Assembly: GCF_000981805.1 (NCBI RefSeq)
Contig: NZ_CP011132.1
Coordinates: 2,232,001 to 2,296,000, forward strand
DNA length: 64,000 bases
From: Citrobacter amalonaticus Y19
Lineage (GTDB): Bacteria > Pseudomonadota > Gammaproteobacteria > Enterobacterales > Enterobacteriaceae
Direction: 5' to 3'
Shown here: positions 26,308 through 35,459 of the stretch, piece after piece
Position numbering within the stretch: position 1 is the first letter of the stretch
Layout of the letters: every line of letters begins with the position of its first letter
Notes under the pieces: model-generated
What the model was told of the DNA's origin: nothing
The model's database searches: none
What the model saw: the letters and a program-made list of their open reading frames with translations, nothing else
Position numbers and translations under genes: made by a program

Positions 26308-27093
26308 TTAAGCAGCGGCCAGCCAGCGCGCCAAACGCTGCGCAAATGCGGCCTGACTTTCCAGTAACTCATCTCCCGTCACCAGCGGCGCCGGGCGGGT
26401 AATCACGATGCAGGGAATGCCCGCATCCAGACAGGGTTGAACCTTTTCCTGATAACCGCCCTCTGCGCCAGAAGCCTTGGTTATCACGACGTCAGCCTGA
26501 CACTGACGATAAAACGCGGCGTTGAACTCGGCGCTGAACGGTCCGCACAGCGCGAACGTCTCACCAACGCCAAAGCCAAGATCGGCGCATTGTTGAATCA
26601 CTTCGGGTACGGGCAACACGCGGGCGAGCAGCGTTTTTTCCGGTAAACCCGCGCGCCACGTCGCCAGATCTTTACTCCCGGTGGTCAGCAGTACCCGCTC
26701 GCCAAACCGCCGCGCAACGTCGCACGCCTCATTAATGCTTTGTACGGCAAAGAGCAGCGGATGCGTCAGATTACTGAGCTGCTCCGGGCGCTGGTAACGA
26801 CTGAGCAGCACCCCTGCCCGTTCGCAGGCACGCAGAATGTTGCGGCTCACCACTTCGGCATACGGGTGCGAAGCGTCGATCACCCATCGCGTTCCGTTTT
26901 CCTTCAGCCAGTTCACCATTTCATCCTGCTCAAGCCGTCCGCAGCGCACCTGCCCTTTGATGTCGCCAGCCAGTTGTTTCCCGGTCGGCGTCGCCACCGA
27001 CAGGGTGTACGCCACGTTGGCGGCATCGAGTTGCTGGCACAGCGCGCGGGCATCGCTGGTGCCGCCCATGACCAGAACCTCACCAAAATTCAC
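26308..27093 (-). CDS. cbiJ: Cobalt-precorrin-6A reductase CbiJ
   Basis: 261 aa with a GTG start that overlaps the cbiH stop (GTGA). The N-terminal VMGGTSDARALCQQL is the CbiJ/CobK nucleotide-binding block, DASHPYAEVVSRN is the conserved central motif, and VVITKASGAEGG lies near the C-terminus. It reduces the macrocycle of cobalt-precorrin-6A with NAD(P)H. The operon position is as in Salmonella. Confidence 0.93.
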   Translation of the reverse strand: MNFGEVLVMGGTSDARALCQQLDAANVAYTLSVATPTGKQLAGDIKGQVRCGRLEQDEMVNWLKENGTRWVIDASHPYAEVVSRNILRACERAGVLLSRYQRPEQLSNLTHPLLFAVQSINEACDVARRFGERVLLTTGSKDLATWRAGLPEKTLLARVLPVPEVIQQCADLGFGVGETFALCGPFSAEFNAAFYRQCQADVVITKASGAEGGYQEKVQPCLDAGIPCIVITRPAPLVTGDELLESQAAFAQRLARWLAAA

Positions 27094-27815
27094 AACACGT
27101 AACCTCGTGGCGTGATCATCAGACCGTCCTGCACATAGGTCGCTTTGTTACCAACGATCACCAGACTGGTCATGTCCACCGGTTCAAAATCCATCTCACC
27201 CAGCGTGGTCAGCCATTTCTCCTGTTTTTTACGCCCGGCAGATTTCACCACCCCCACCGGCGTTTGCCCGCTCTTGTTGGCGGAAAGCAGTTCAAATGCG
27301 CGCGCCAGATGGCCCTCACGACCCCGGCTGCGCGGGTTGTAGAAGCAGATAACGAAGTCCGCTTCTCCGGCGGCAATAATGCGTTTTTCGATAACCGGCC
27401 ACGGCGTCAGGAGATCGCTCAGGCTGATGTGGCAAAAATCGTGCATCAGCGGCGCGCCGAGCAGCGACGCGGCAGCGATGCTGGCAGTCATCCCTGGGAT
27501 CAGGCGTACTTCAACGTCCAGTTTCTGTTTGCTGACCAGTTCCAGCACCAGACCCGCCATGCCGTAAATACCGGCGTCACCGCTGCTGATCAGCGCCACA
27601 TTGTGCCCGGCCTGCGCCAGTTCAATCGCCGCATGGCAGCGCTCGATCTCTTTACACATACCGGTTTTGATCACCTGCTTGTCACCGGTAAACGCTTTGA
27701 CGAGGTGGGTGTAGGTTTTGTATCCCACAATAATCTCTGCCGCCTGCAGTGCTTCAACGGCTTCCATGGTCATCATGGCCTGTGAGCCGGGGCCGATTCC
27801 GATTACGGTTAACAT
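27090..27815 (-). CDS. cbiH: Cobalt-factor III C17-methyltransferase CbiH
   Basis: 241 aa tetrapyrrole methylase. IGIGPGSQAMMT is at 5-16, SSGDAGIYGMAGL near 76-88, IPGMTASIAAA further on and a CFYNPRSRGR block typical of CbiH/CobJ. Methylates C17 and drives ring contraction of the macrocycle. Start and stop overlap its neighbours cbiG and cbiJ, showing tight coupling. Confidence 0.95.
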   Translation of the reverse strand: MLTVIGIGPGSQAMMTMEAVEALQAAEIIVGYKTYTHLVKAFTGDKQVIKTGMCKEIERCHAAIELAQAGHNVALISSGDAGIYGMAGLVLELVSKQKLDVEVRLIPGMTASIAAASLLGAPLMHDFCHISLSDLLTPWPVIEKRIIAAGEADFVICFYNPRSRGREGHLARAFELLSANKSGQTPVGVVKSAGRKKQEKWLTTLGEMDFEPVDMTSLVIVGNKATYVQDGLMITPRGYVL

Positions 27816-28870
27816 CAGTGTGAAACTCCCAAAGTGATAGTGACGCCCTGCTCACGCAGGGTTTCGCCGGTCAATTGCCCATGACTCAGCAGCCACGCTG
27901 CCGGACCCGAGACGCTTCCGACGCCAACCGTCTGGCGAACAAACGGTGATGCCGGAAAGTGATGTTCATGCTCACGCAGCGCGTCAGCGGTAAAGGTTTC
28001 AAACGGTACGCGCCAGCAGGAAGCAAGCTGGATCAGCCCCTCTTCGTCTTTCTTGAGCGACACGCTGCCGATGGCTTTCAGCGCCAGCGGGTCAAAACGC
28101 TGCGCTTCAAGCTGACGGGCCAGAAGAGCCGCCAGTAGTGGGAACGGCGTATCACGACGACAACCAATGCCGGCGACCACACGCTGCGGCACCAGTTTCC
28201 AGTGCTGAACCGGGATGTCCGGCAGGTCGTTACGTAACGTGACGCACACCAGCGCATCCAGTTCTGGCAAGTGCTGGAGATCGGTGACGGTAATGAACCC
28301 ACGGCGATCGCAGTGACGGACGTCTTCATCCAGTTCTTCATCCCACCACAATCCCACTCGCTGATTGCTCACCAGCATCTGATTCACCACTTTCACCGCC
28401 GTGCGCAAGTCAGTCATGCGGGCATTAAGCTGAAACGCGAGGGTATCCAGCGCCGCCATTTCATTGACGTCAGTGGCGGTCGTAATCACCGGATCGGCCC
28501 CCAGCATGCCGGCGAGATAACGAGTCAGCGCGTTCGCGCCGCCCGCGTGACCGGAAAGTAGGCTGATCACATGCTGCCCGCGCTCGTCGATCACCACCAC
28601 CGCCGGATCGCTGAACTTGTCATTCACCAGCGGGGCCAGCACGCGCACCGCAATGCCGGTCGCCCCGATGAAAATCAGCGCGGAATAGTTCGAGAACGCA
28701 TCGCGCGCGGCGTGGGCGAACCCGCCGTCGAAAGGCAGAAAACCGTCCTCCAGCAGTTTTTCACTGGTAAAACAGGTCAGCGGCAACATCGCTGCCAGCC
28801 GTTTTGCCAGTTGAACGCCGCCGGGCGTCAGGCAAAACAGCGCGATTGATTCAGGCTTTACGGTATTCAT
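27815..28870 (-). CDS. cbiG: Cobalt-precorrin-5A hydrolase CbiG
   Basis: 351 aa from ATG 28870, identical in length to Salmonella; upstream codons to 28963 belong to cbiF. The N-terminal region carries IFIGATGIAVRVLAP and SLLSGHAGGANALT, and the C-terminal domain has VVAGIGCRRDTP, the CbiG_C signature. It opens the delta-lactone of cobalt-precorrin-5A and releases acetaldehyde. Confidence 0.95.
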   Translation of the reverse strand: MNTVKPESIALFCLTPGGVQLAKRLAAMLPLTCFTSEKLLEDGFLPFDGGFAHAARDAFSNYSALIFIGATGIAVRVLAPLVNDKFSDPAVVVIDERGQHVISLLSGHAGGANALTRYLAGMLGADPVITTATDVNEMAALDTLAFQLNARMTDLRTAVKVVNQMLVSNQRVGLWWDEELDEDVRHCDRRGFITVTDLQHLPELDALVCVTLRNDLPDIPVQHWKLVPQRVVAGIGCRRDTPFPLLAALLARQLEAQRFDPLALKAIGSVSLKKDEEGLIQLASCWRVPFETFTADALREHEHHFPASPFVRQTVGVGSVSGPAAWLLSHGQLTGETLREQGVTITLGVSH

Positions 28871-29624
28871 GGCTAAAGTCCGCGGCATAGAGTCTGGAGT
28901 AGTGATACTCATCTCCGAGGAAATTCCCGACCAGGATGAGCGCCGTTTTGCGGATCCCGGCATCGCGCACTTTATCGGCGATGTCCGCCAGCGTGCCGCG
29001 CACGGTCTGACTTTCCGGCCAGGTCGCTTTATAGATAACCGCCACCGGCGTGGTCGCCGGATAACCGCCCTCGATCAACCGTTCCGCCACCCGATTGATG
29101 CGCTGGACGGAGAGATAAATCGCCATCGAGGTCTGGTGGCTGGCGAAGGATTCCAGTTGTTCGCGTTCCGGCACCGGCGTGCGGCCTTCGAGTCGCGTGA
29201 TAATCAGACTCTGCGAGACTTCCGGCACGGTGTATTCGACGCCCAATTCCGCCGCTGCGCCGAGGAAAGCGCTGACGCCAGGCACCACCTGCCAGTTGAT
29301 GCCGCGTTTGGTCAGCTCTTCACCCTGTTCGCGCACCGATCCATACAGCGACACGTCGCCAGTTTGCAGGCGTACCACCGTTTTCCCGGCCTTCACGCCC
29401 TCTTCCATCAGGGAGAGGATTTGCTCCAGGTGCAGTTCCGCACTGTCGTGACACTCCGCGCCCTCCGGGCAATATTCCAGCAGTTCGGTGTTGATAAGCG
29501 ATCCGGCGTAAATCACCACCTGCGCCTGTTGCAGCAACCGGTAACCCTTGAGGGTAATCAGCTCACGGTCACCGGGACCTGCGCCGACAAACCACACACA
29601 ACGGGGATCAAATGTCTCAGACAT
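28851..29624 (-). CDS. cbiF: Cobalt-precorrin-4 C11-methyltransferase CbiF
   Basis: 257 aa from ATG 29624, the known CbiF length; the longer frame to 29690 overlaps cbiT. Tetrapyrrole methylase fold with VGAGPGDRELITLKG, LQTGDVSLYGS and VPGVSAFLGAAA. It methylates C11. Its end overlaps the cbiG start by 20 bp and its start overlaps the cbiT end by 8 bp. Confidence 0.95.
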   Translation of the reverse strand: MSETFDPRCVWFVGAGPGDRELITLKGYRLLQQAQVVIYAGSLINTELLEYCPEGAECHDSAELHLEQILSLMEEGVKAGKTVVRLQTGDVSLYGSVREQGEELTKRGINWQVVPGVSAFLGAAAELGVEYTVPEVSQSLIITRLEGRTPVPEREQLESFASHQTSMAIYLSVQRINRVAERLIEGGYPATTPVAVIYKATWPESQTVRGTLADIADKVRDAGIRKTALILVGNFLGDEYHYSRLYAADFSHEYRKA

Positions 29625-30186
29625 GGTGTTCTTCCTTCTGACAGGCGATAACAAAAACGGGATTATTCGGTTTGAAGTAGTGACCCGCACCCAGCGTGGT
29701 CAGTGACGAAATCTGCATTTGCAGGCAGTCCACCTCCTGCATGCCGAGCTGTTGCAGATGAGCCAGCGCGGTGTTGAGGTTTTCCTGCAGGATAAAGGTC
29801 ATCACCAGACGCCCGCCAACGTGCAACTGGCGCATGGACCAGTCGATCAGTTCCGTGAGATGCCCCCCGCTGCCGCCCATAAAGACGGCATCGGCTTTCT
29901 CGGTCATCGTCATCGGCGCTTCGCCCGGCAGAATATCGATATTCGCGCAGGCGAAATGCTGACGATTTTCGTCGAGCAAACGCAGCGCCGCCGGATTGCG
30001 CTCGATAGCCGTGATGTGCAGAGACGGAAACTGCAGCGCGGCTTCGATGGATACACTGCCGGTCCCGGCACCAATATCAATCAGGTGGCTGGCCCGGTGC
30101 AGCTCAAGTTTTGCGAGAGCGAGCGCACGTACCGCTTCTTTGGTCATCGGCACCTTCTCACCGCGCAGGAAAAGCTCATCTTTCAT
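29617..30186 (-). CDS. cbiT: Cobalt-precorrin-6B C15-methyltransferase / decarboxylase CbiT
   Basis: 189 aa from the second ATG of a tandem pair (30186), giving MKDELFLRGE as in Salmonella. Class I methyltransferase with DIGAGTGSVSIEAA as the AdoMet-binding loop and FMGGSGGHL as a later motif. It methylates C15 and decarboxylates the C12 side chain, functions fused to CbiE in the CobL of other bacteria. Here it is separate and overlaps cbiE. Confidence 0.95.
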   Translation of the reverse strand: MKDELFLRGEKVPMTKEAVRALALAKLELHRASHLIDIGAGTGSVSIEAALQFPSLHITAIERNPAALRLLDENRQHFACANIDILPGEAPMTMTEKADAVFMGGSGGHLTELIDWSMRQLHVGGRLVMTFILQENLNTALAHLQQLGMQEVDCLQMQISSLTTLGAGHYFKPNNPVFVIACQKEEHHV

Positions 30187-30781
30187 CAAGGATCACCACT
30201 GCATTCATCTCGTATTCGGCATGGACCTCGCTGACGCGCAGCCAGTGGATCCGTTCGTTTTCCATCGCCAGGTTTTCGCCAATCACCATCCAGCGATCGC
30301 CCTTTCCTCGTGCAACCAGTTGCGCGGCAATTTCACGCGGTCCGCACTGACCGTCGGTGACCATTGCCACTTTGTTATGTTCGGCCAGCGTATCGAAACA
30401 GACGCTGCGCCCGTGGCTACTGGTGAGCCACATGTCATTCATGTCGATTCCCGACTGCGCGCACAGATACTGCACCGCGCTGATGCCAGGGATGATGCGT
30501 ACCTGCGCGATGCCAAAATGCGCCACCATTCGCGTACCGATGCCGTAAAACAGCGGATCGCCGGAGGCCAGAACCACCACCTGCTTATCCTGATGCGCGT
30601 CAATCCACGTCAGCAGCTCGGGAATGTTGGCCCCCAGCGCAAACTGTTCGCCGCGAAAGTCCGGAAACTGCTGCAAATGGCGCTGACCGCCAACCAGCAC
30701 ATCGGCCTCGTCAACCGCCGCGCGCGCCGCCGGCGTCATCAGTTGCAGACCCGCGGGCCCCATTCCAACCACCGTCAGCAT
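30176..30781 (-). CDS. cbiE: Cobalt-precorrin-7 C5-methyltransferase CbiE
   Basis: 201 aa. Begins MLTVVGMGPAGLQLMTP, the tetrapyrrole methylase start, with VLASGDPLFYGIGTR as the second conserved loop and IPGISAVQYLCA as the third. It methylates C5. Overlaps cbiD by 7 bp and cbiT by 11 bp. Normal length. Confidence 0.95.
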   Translation of the reverse strand: MLTVVGMGPAGLQLMTPAARAAVDEADVLVGGQRHLQQFPDFRGEQFALGANIPELLTWIDAHQDKQVVVLASGDPLFYGIGTRMVAHFGIAQVRIIPGISAVQYLCAQSGIDMNDMWLTSSHGRSVCFDTLAEHNKVAMVTDGQCGPREIAAQLVARGKGDRWMVIGENLAMENERIHWLRVSEVHAEYEMNAVVILDER

Positions 30782-31914
30782 TGCATCTCCCGGGCGATAG
30801 CCTCGACGGGCCGGTTGCTGCCGAGTACCTGGTTATCAAACGAGAACATGATCGCGTCGCAGGTCGGCGGGGTTTTGGTAAAGCGCAGCATCTGCATTAC
30901 GCGCAGGCAGATGCGTTCGGCAAGGTGGTTGTAGATGTGCTGAAAACCGTACGCGTCAATATGCTCCATTGCCGCTTCGGTGGTATCGCAGTCGCTCACC
31001 AGCGTCAGCAACTCCAGCGGCGCGCCGAGCAGCGCCAGATGCGCCACCAGCGTTTCCATCCGCGCATCGGCGATGTGGCTGTGGGTATGGAAGATCCCGG
31101 CGGCAATTTTGATAAGCTTTCCAGGATGACCGACGAGCACAACCTGGCGAAATCCCAGCCGCACCGCCTCTTCAATCATGTAGCCGACAAAGTTACTCAT
31201 GGTGACCACCACACTGGTGTCGATGCCCATCTGTTCGCGGACGAAACGCTCACCGTGGTTACCCGGCACCAGCACCACCCGTTCCAGTCCGGCGGCGCGT
31301 TTAATTTCCAGCTCCAGTGACAACGACCGCTTCCAGCTCTCTTCGGACATCGGGGTCACGATGCCGGTGGTGCCAATAATGGAAATGCCGCCAAGAATAC
31401 CGAGGCGCGAGTTGTAGGTTTTTTGCGCCCGCGTTTCGCCTTCCGGGGCAAAAATTTCGATTTCCGCCCCGCGTGCCGGACCTATTGCCTCACGCACGGC
31501 AGATTCAATGGTATGACGCGGGGTGCGATTAATTGCCGCACTGCCAACGGGTAAACCAATCCCTTTGCGGGTGACGGTGCCAACGCCTTCGCCGCCGAGC
31601 AGAACAATTTCGCCGCTATCGTTCAGCGTGACGCGGGCGAAAATCAACATGCCGTGGGTGGCGTCCACATCGTCGCCGCCGTCTTTGCGGATGGCGGCAA
31701 TAGCCTGCTGTCCTTCGATGTGCGGCGATTCGACGTTCAGGCACAGCGTGACGCCGGACGGCGTGACAATCGACACCTGGTGGATCAAATGCTGGCGCAG
31801 GACCATCAGCGCGGCGACTTTTGCCGCCGCCGTGGCGCACGATCCGGTGGTGTAACCTTTGCGTAGCGCTTTGCCGTTATGCCAGACAGGCGCGTCGAAA
31901 GTCTGATCGCTCAT
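30775..31914 (-). CDS. cbiD: Cobalt-precorrin-5B C1-methyltransferase CbiD
   Basis: 379 aa, the Salmonella length. Opens with RKGYTTGSCATAAAKVA, the CbiD signature, and has GTGIVTPMSEESWK and LVGHPGKLIKIAAGIFHTHS later. It is specific to the anaerobic route and unrelated in fold to the other methylases. Overlaps the cbiC stop by 4 nt. Confidence 0.95.
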   Translation of the reverse strand: MSDQTFDAPVWHNGKALRKGYTTGSCATAAAKVAALMVLRQHLIHQVSIVTPSGVTLCLNVESPHIEGQQAIAAIRKDGGDDVDATHGMLIFARVTLNDSGEIVLLGGEGVGTVTRKGIGLPVGSAAINRTPRHTIESAVREAIGPARGAEIEIFAPEGETRAQKTYNSRLGILGGISIIGTTGIVTPMSEESWKRSLSLELEIKRAAGLERVVLVPGNHGERFVREQMGIDTSVVVTMSNFVGYMIEEAVRLGFRQVVLVGHPGKLIKIAAGIFHTHSHIADARMETLVAHLALLGAPLELLTLVSDCDTTEAAMEHIDAYGFQHIYNHLAERICLRVMQMLRFTKTPPTCDAIMFSFDNQVLGSNRPVEAIAREMQC

Positions 31915-32543
31915 CGCGCCCCCTGTATGTGATACAGCATGGCGTTAACAATCGCCGCGGCAACGTTGCTGCCGCCTTTACGTCCAAGGGCCGCAATGGC
32001 GGGCAGTTGACTGTGCGTCAGCGCCTCTTTAGACTCCGCCGCGCCGACAAACCCCACCGGCACGCCCACCACGCCGCTTACCGCCACATCGTGCTCCAGC
32101 AGGCGAAACAGCGCGGTGGGGGCATTGCCAAAGACAAACACTTTTTCACTCTCTTCCGTCACGGCAATATCCACCGCCGCCATGGAGCGGGTGATCCCCT
32201 GCGCTTTCGCTTGTGCCACCACGCGCGGATCGCTGATATAGCAGCGGCACTCACCACCCGTCTTCGCCAGCAGGGTTTTGTTGATCCCCGAAAGTGCCAT
32301 GGTGGTGTCGGTATAAATAACCGTCGGACGACTCAGCGCCGCACAAAGTTTTTCCAGCGCATCGCCCGAAAACCAGAGAATATCCAGCCAGTCAAAATCA
32401 GCGGTGGTGTGAATCACCCGCTTGATGATCGCTTCATGCAGCGGGCTGGCAAACTGGTACTCCGGGCGCGTTTCATTAATGATCTCGCCAATGATGTCAA
32501 AACTTTTGGCTTCAATCGCCTGGGGTTGCTGGATGTATTGCAT
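31911..32543 (-). CDS. cbiC: Cobalt-precorrin-8 methylmutase CbiC
   Basis: 210 aa from ATG 32543, preferred over the ATG at 32549 because the GAGG site is then about ten bases away and the length equals Salmonella CbiC. Contains the conserved RVIHTTADFDW with the catalytic histidine, DTTMALSGINK, and GVPVGFVGAAESK. It moves the methyl group from C11 to C12 to form cobyrinic acid. Confidence 0.95.
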   Translation of the reverse strand: MQYIQQPQAIEAKSFDIIGEIINETRPEYQFASPLHEAIIKRVIHTTADFDWLDILWFSGDALEKLCAALSRPTVIYTDTTMALSGINKTLLAKTGGECRCYISDPRVVAQAKAQGITRSMAAVDIAVTEESEKVFVFGNAPTALFRLLEHDVAVSGVVGVPVGFVGAAESKEALTHSQLPAIAALGRKGGSNVAAAIVNAMLYHIQGAR

Positions 32544-32555
32544 TGTCATTTATCC

Positions 32556-33515
32556 TCAGGCCACCCCAACCACCAGCCAGCGCGTTACGAGGAACAGCGC
32601 CAGAGCCAGCGTTGAGGCAACCCACATCAGTCGAATCGTTTGGGGAATGTCATCTACGGAAATGGTGCGCTGCGCATCGCCGATCCACGGCTTTTCAACG
32701 CGCTCACCAAAGTAATCGTTCGGGCCACCCAGTCGAATGCCCAGTGCACCGGCAACGGAGGCCTCCGCCCATGCGCAGTTTGGACTGCTGTGGTTATAGC
32801 GATCCCGCCACCCCACGCTGAGCGCCCTGGAGCCATCGCGCCGACACAAAACCGCCGCCGCGCTCAGGAACAGCCAACTCAGCCGCGCGGGAATATAGTT
32901 CGCGACGTCGTCCAGTCGGGCGCTGACCATACCAATCGCCCGGTATTTTTCGTGCTTATAGCCCACCATGGAATCCAGGGTGTTCACCGCTTTGTAAGCC
33001 ATCGCCAGCGGCGCACCGCCGATTAACAGGAAGAACAGCGGCGCGATAATGCCGTCAACCGTATTCTCCGCGACGGTTTCCACGACCGCCCGGTTGATCT
33101 GTTCCGGTTGAAGTTGCGAGGTGTCACGCCCTACAATCCACGAGAGTTTTTCACGGCTTTGCGCAAGGTTGCCTTCACGTAACGGGCGCTCAACCTCCTG
33201 CGCCGCCGTCGCCAGACAGCGCCCCGCCAGCACGGTGAAGATCATCCAGACTTCAACGACCCAACCGAGCCACGGATGAATCAGCGCCGCCAGCCATAAC
33301 ACACCCCAGGCAACCGCCCACGTCAGCCCCACCACCACCAGCCACATCACCCCACCGCCGATACGTAACGCCCGGTCGCTGTGGCAGTAGCGGCGAATAA
33401 TCCGCTGCACGACGTTGATCAGATTGCCTATCCAGCGCACCGGATGCGGCCAGTCTGGCGGGTCGCCAATCACGACATCAAGAAGCCAGGCCACGCACCA
33501 TGCCAGTAGCGTCAT
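32556..33515 (-). CDS. cbiB: Adenosylcobinamide-phosphate synthase CbiB
   Basis: 319 aa integral membrane protein with an N-terminal hydrophobic segment (3-15, WCVAWLLDVVIGDPPDWPHP) and four further ones. The GDPPDWPHPVRWIG start and the SPNCAWAEASVAGALG block are CbiB signatures. It attaches aminopropanol phosphate to adenosylcobyric acid. The stop of cbiA overlaps its start by 4 nt. Confidence 0.95.
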   Translation of the reverse strand: MTLLAWCVAWLLDVVIGDPPDWPHPVRWIGNLINVVQRIIRRYCHSDRALRIGGGVMWLVVVGLTWAVAWGVLWLAALIHPWLGWVVEVWMIFTVLAGRCLATAAQEVERPLREGNLAQSREKLSWIVGRDTSQLQPEQINRAVVETVAENTVDGIIAPLFFLLIGGAPLAMAYKAVNTLDSMVGYKHEKYRAIGMVSARLDDVANYIPARLSWLFLSAAAVLCRRDGSRALSVGWRDRYNHSSPNCAWAEASVAGALGIRLGGPNDYFGERVEKPWIGDAQRTISVDDIPQTIRLMWVASTLALALFLVTRWLVVGVA

Positions 33516-34891
33516 AGCGCCTCCCGTGCGGCGTTCAGCCAGTGATTAAGCATTAATGGACGCTGAGCAAAGTGAACGTGCAGATAGCTGGCAAAGGTGT
33601 TGCCAACTCGCCAGCCGCCGGACCACGCCTGCAGCGTCTGACCGTCACGGACTTTGCGGCATGCCAGCACGGCAGGCGTTTCAGGGGAAAAGTCGGAGTA
33701 ATGAAATTCATGACCGCGCAGCACGTCACCTTCCGCAGCCAGCAGCGTGGGCTGCAGAGCCTGTGCTTCGCAATAGCCAAAGCGGGTCAGCCGTTTACCC
33801 ATTTTGCTGTGACCGGGAATGATATCGGCCATGCGATGCTCGACTCCGTCAGCATCTTCCAGCAGGCTGCCGAGGTACATTAATCCACCGCATTCGGCGT
33901 AGATCGCAACGCCGCGCTGGTGTGCCTTGCGCAGGCTTGCCAGCATTGTGGTGTTGGCCGCCAGCGTGGCCGCATGCAGTTCCGGATAACCGCCGCCCAG
34001 CCAGACCATCTGGCAATCAGGCAACGCGCTATCGTGGAGTGGACTGAAGCGCACAATGTTGACACCGGTACGCGCCAGCAGCGTCACGTTGTCGGGATAA
34101 TAAAAATTAAAGGCTTCATCATCGGCTATCGCCAGCGTCAGACCTTCCCCGGCATTCGCCGCAGGCACTTCTGGCCAGTCACCCTGTGGTAACGCCTCAA
34201 GATGGCTTAACGCCAGTAGCTGGTCGATATTCAGCGTGCTTTCCAGTCGAGCGGCAAAATCCTGCCACGACTGTTGATTGACAACGGACTCGCGCGCGGT
34301 CACCAGCCCCAGATGCCGCTCGGGCAGCGCGACGCCATCAACGCGCGGGACGTAACCCAGCACCGGCACAGCGCAGTAGTGCTCAATGGCAGTTTTCAGC
34401 AACTGGAAATGGGACTCGCTGTTGACGCGATTAACGATAATGCCGGCAATGTTCAGTGTCGGGTCAAAATGCTGGAAGCCCATCACTGTGGCGGCAATGG
34501 AGGTAGAAACGGCTTTCCCATCAACCAACAGGAAAACCGGACAGCCCAACTGTTTTGCCATCGCGGCGGTGCTGCAGTAGCCAGGGTCTGTACCGTAGCC
34601 GTCGTACAGCCCCATCACACCCTCTATCACCGCAATATCCGCATCCTGCATCTGTTCGCGGAACAGCGCATTAAGAATCGACTTGGGAAGCATGAAGCTG
34701 TCGAGATTGCGGGAAGCGGTGCCGCTGATGGCCGTATGCCAGGCGGTATCCAGGTAGTCAGGGCCGACTTTGCAGGGCTGAACGCGTAAACCTCGTTGTT
34801 TCAATACGTTCAGCAAGCCCAGCGTCACCGTGGTTTTACCACAGCCGCTACCGGTACCTGCCAGAACAAACGCGTACTGCTTTGCCGCCAT
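33512..34891 (-). CDS. cbiA: Cobyrinic acid a,c-diamide synthase CbiA
   Basis: 459 aa from ATG 34891, the Salmonella length; an open frame back to 35041 overlaps the riboswitch and is not coding. N-terminal GTGSGCGKTTVTLGLL is the P-loop; the C-terminal amidotransferase domain has YAECGGLMYLG with the nucleophilic cysteine. It amidates side chains a and c of cobyrinic acid. First gene of the 20-gene cbi-cob operon, so its leader sets expression of the whole pathway. Confidence 0.95.
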   Translation of the reverse strand: MAAKQYAFVLAGTGSGCGKTTVTLGLLNVLKQRGLRVQPCKVGPDYLDTAWHTAISGTASRNLDSFMLPKSILNALFREQMQDADIAVIEGVMGLYDGYGTDPGYCSTAAMAKQLGCPVFLLVDGKAVSTSIAATVMGFQHFDPTLNIAGIIVNRVNSESHFQLLKTAIEHYCAVPVLGYVPRVDGVALPERHLGLVTARESVVNQQSWQDFAARLESTLNIDQLLALSHLEALPQGDWPEVPAANAGEGLTLAIADDEAFNFYYPDNVTLLARTGVNIVRFSPLHDSALPDCQMVWLGGGYPELHAATLAANTTMLASLRKAHQRGVAIYAECGGLMYLGSLLEDADGVEHRMADIIPGHSKMGKRLTRFGYCEAQALQPTLLAAEGDVLRGHEFHYSDFSPETPAVLACRKVRDGQTLQAWSGGWRVGNTFASYLHVHFAQRPLMLNHWLNAAREAL

Positions 34892-34989
34892 GACCCTGAT
34901 CCTGTTCAGGGTGGTAGGGATGTACTGACACCCAGTCTTCCGACTGTACGTATCTGAGCAACCCACTTCCCACCGAAGTTGTTGGTAGT

Positions 34990-35145
34990 AACCGACAGGC
35001 TGGTCTTCTGGCTTAGCGTCGTCCTCGCCCGTCCTTCCCAATCTTGCGATCAGTGGTCTTCACGGGGTTGTCAGCATCACAGCAGCGGGGGCTGCGGGGG
35101 ATTTTCACCCCCTTCCCAGACACAATTGTGTCAAACCTGTCAGCT
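34990..35145 (-). promoter_or_regulatory. Adenosylcobalamin riboswitch in the cbi leader
   Basis: On the minus strand the leader contains GGTGAAAATCCCCCGCAGCC (35 to 60 nt after the start of the element), TGTGATGCTGACAACCCC, and the B12 box AAGCCAGAAGACCAGCC (34999-35015). These are the conserved blocks of the cobalamin riboswitch in the expected order, about 100 nt before the cbiA start. Binding of adenosylcobalamin should block translation of cbiA and so lower the whole operon, as known for Salmonella. Confidence 0.95.
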
Positions 35146-35459
35146 TAAAGGATGAGCAGAATGAATTCTCCTCATCACAACAATACTTTTTCGTTACTTA
35201 TTCGTTGCGCATTTTTTATCAACAAAAAAATACCGCAATAAAACGATTCTGAATGAAATGTCATGCAAGAGAATAATGAAACCTCTTAACAATGACACTG
35301 TATCTCATCACAGAAATAAAAACTGGTGAAGTTTATTCCGTAAAGAGCGATATTTTATTGCGCTATGACAATTTATTGCTGTAGTAAAAACACTTAACCA
35401 TTATAAATGACCGGATTACACGGGAATATCAAAAATCGGCAATAGCAAAATATTGCTAT
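35146..35459 (-). promoter_or_regulatory. Promoter region of the cbi-cob operon
   Basis: AT-rich stretch without a gene between pocR and the riboswitch. Both neighbours read leftward, so it holds the cbi promoter and the binding sites through which PocR activates it (known in Salmonella). I did not find a PocR consensus I can vouch for, so exact sites are not marked. Confidence 0.6.

Noticed and set aside
33512..35041. Longer CbiA with a 50-residue N-terminal extension
   Set aside because: The extension overlaps the cobalamin riboswitch and shows no family similarity; ATG 34891 gives the known length.
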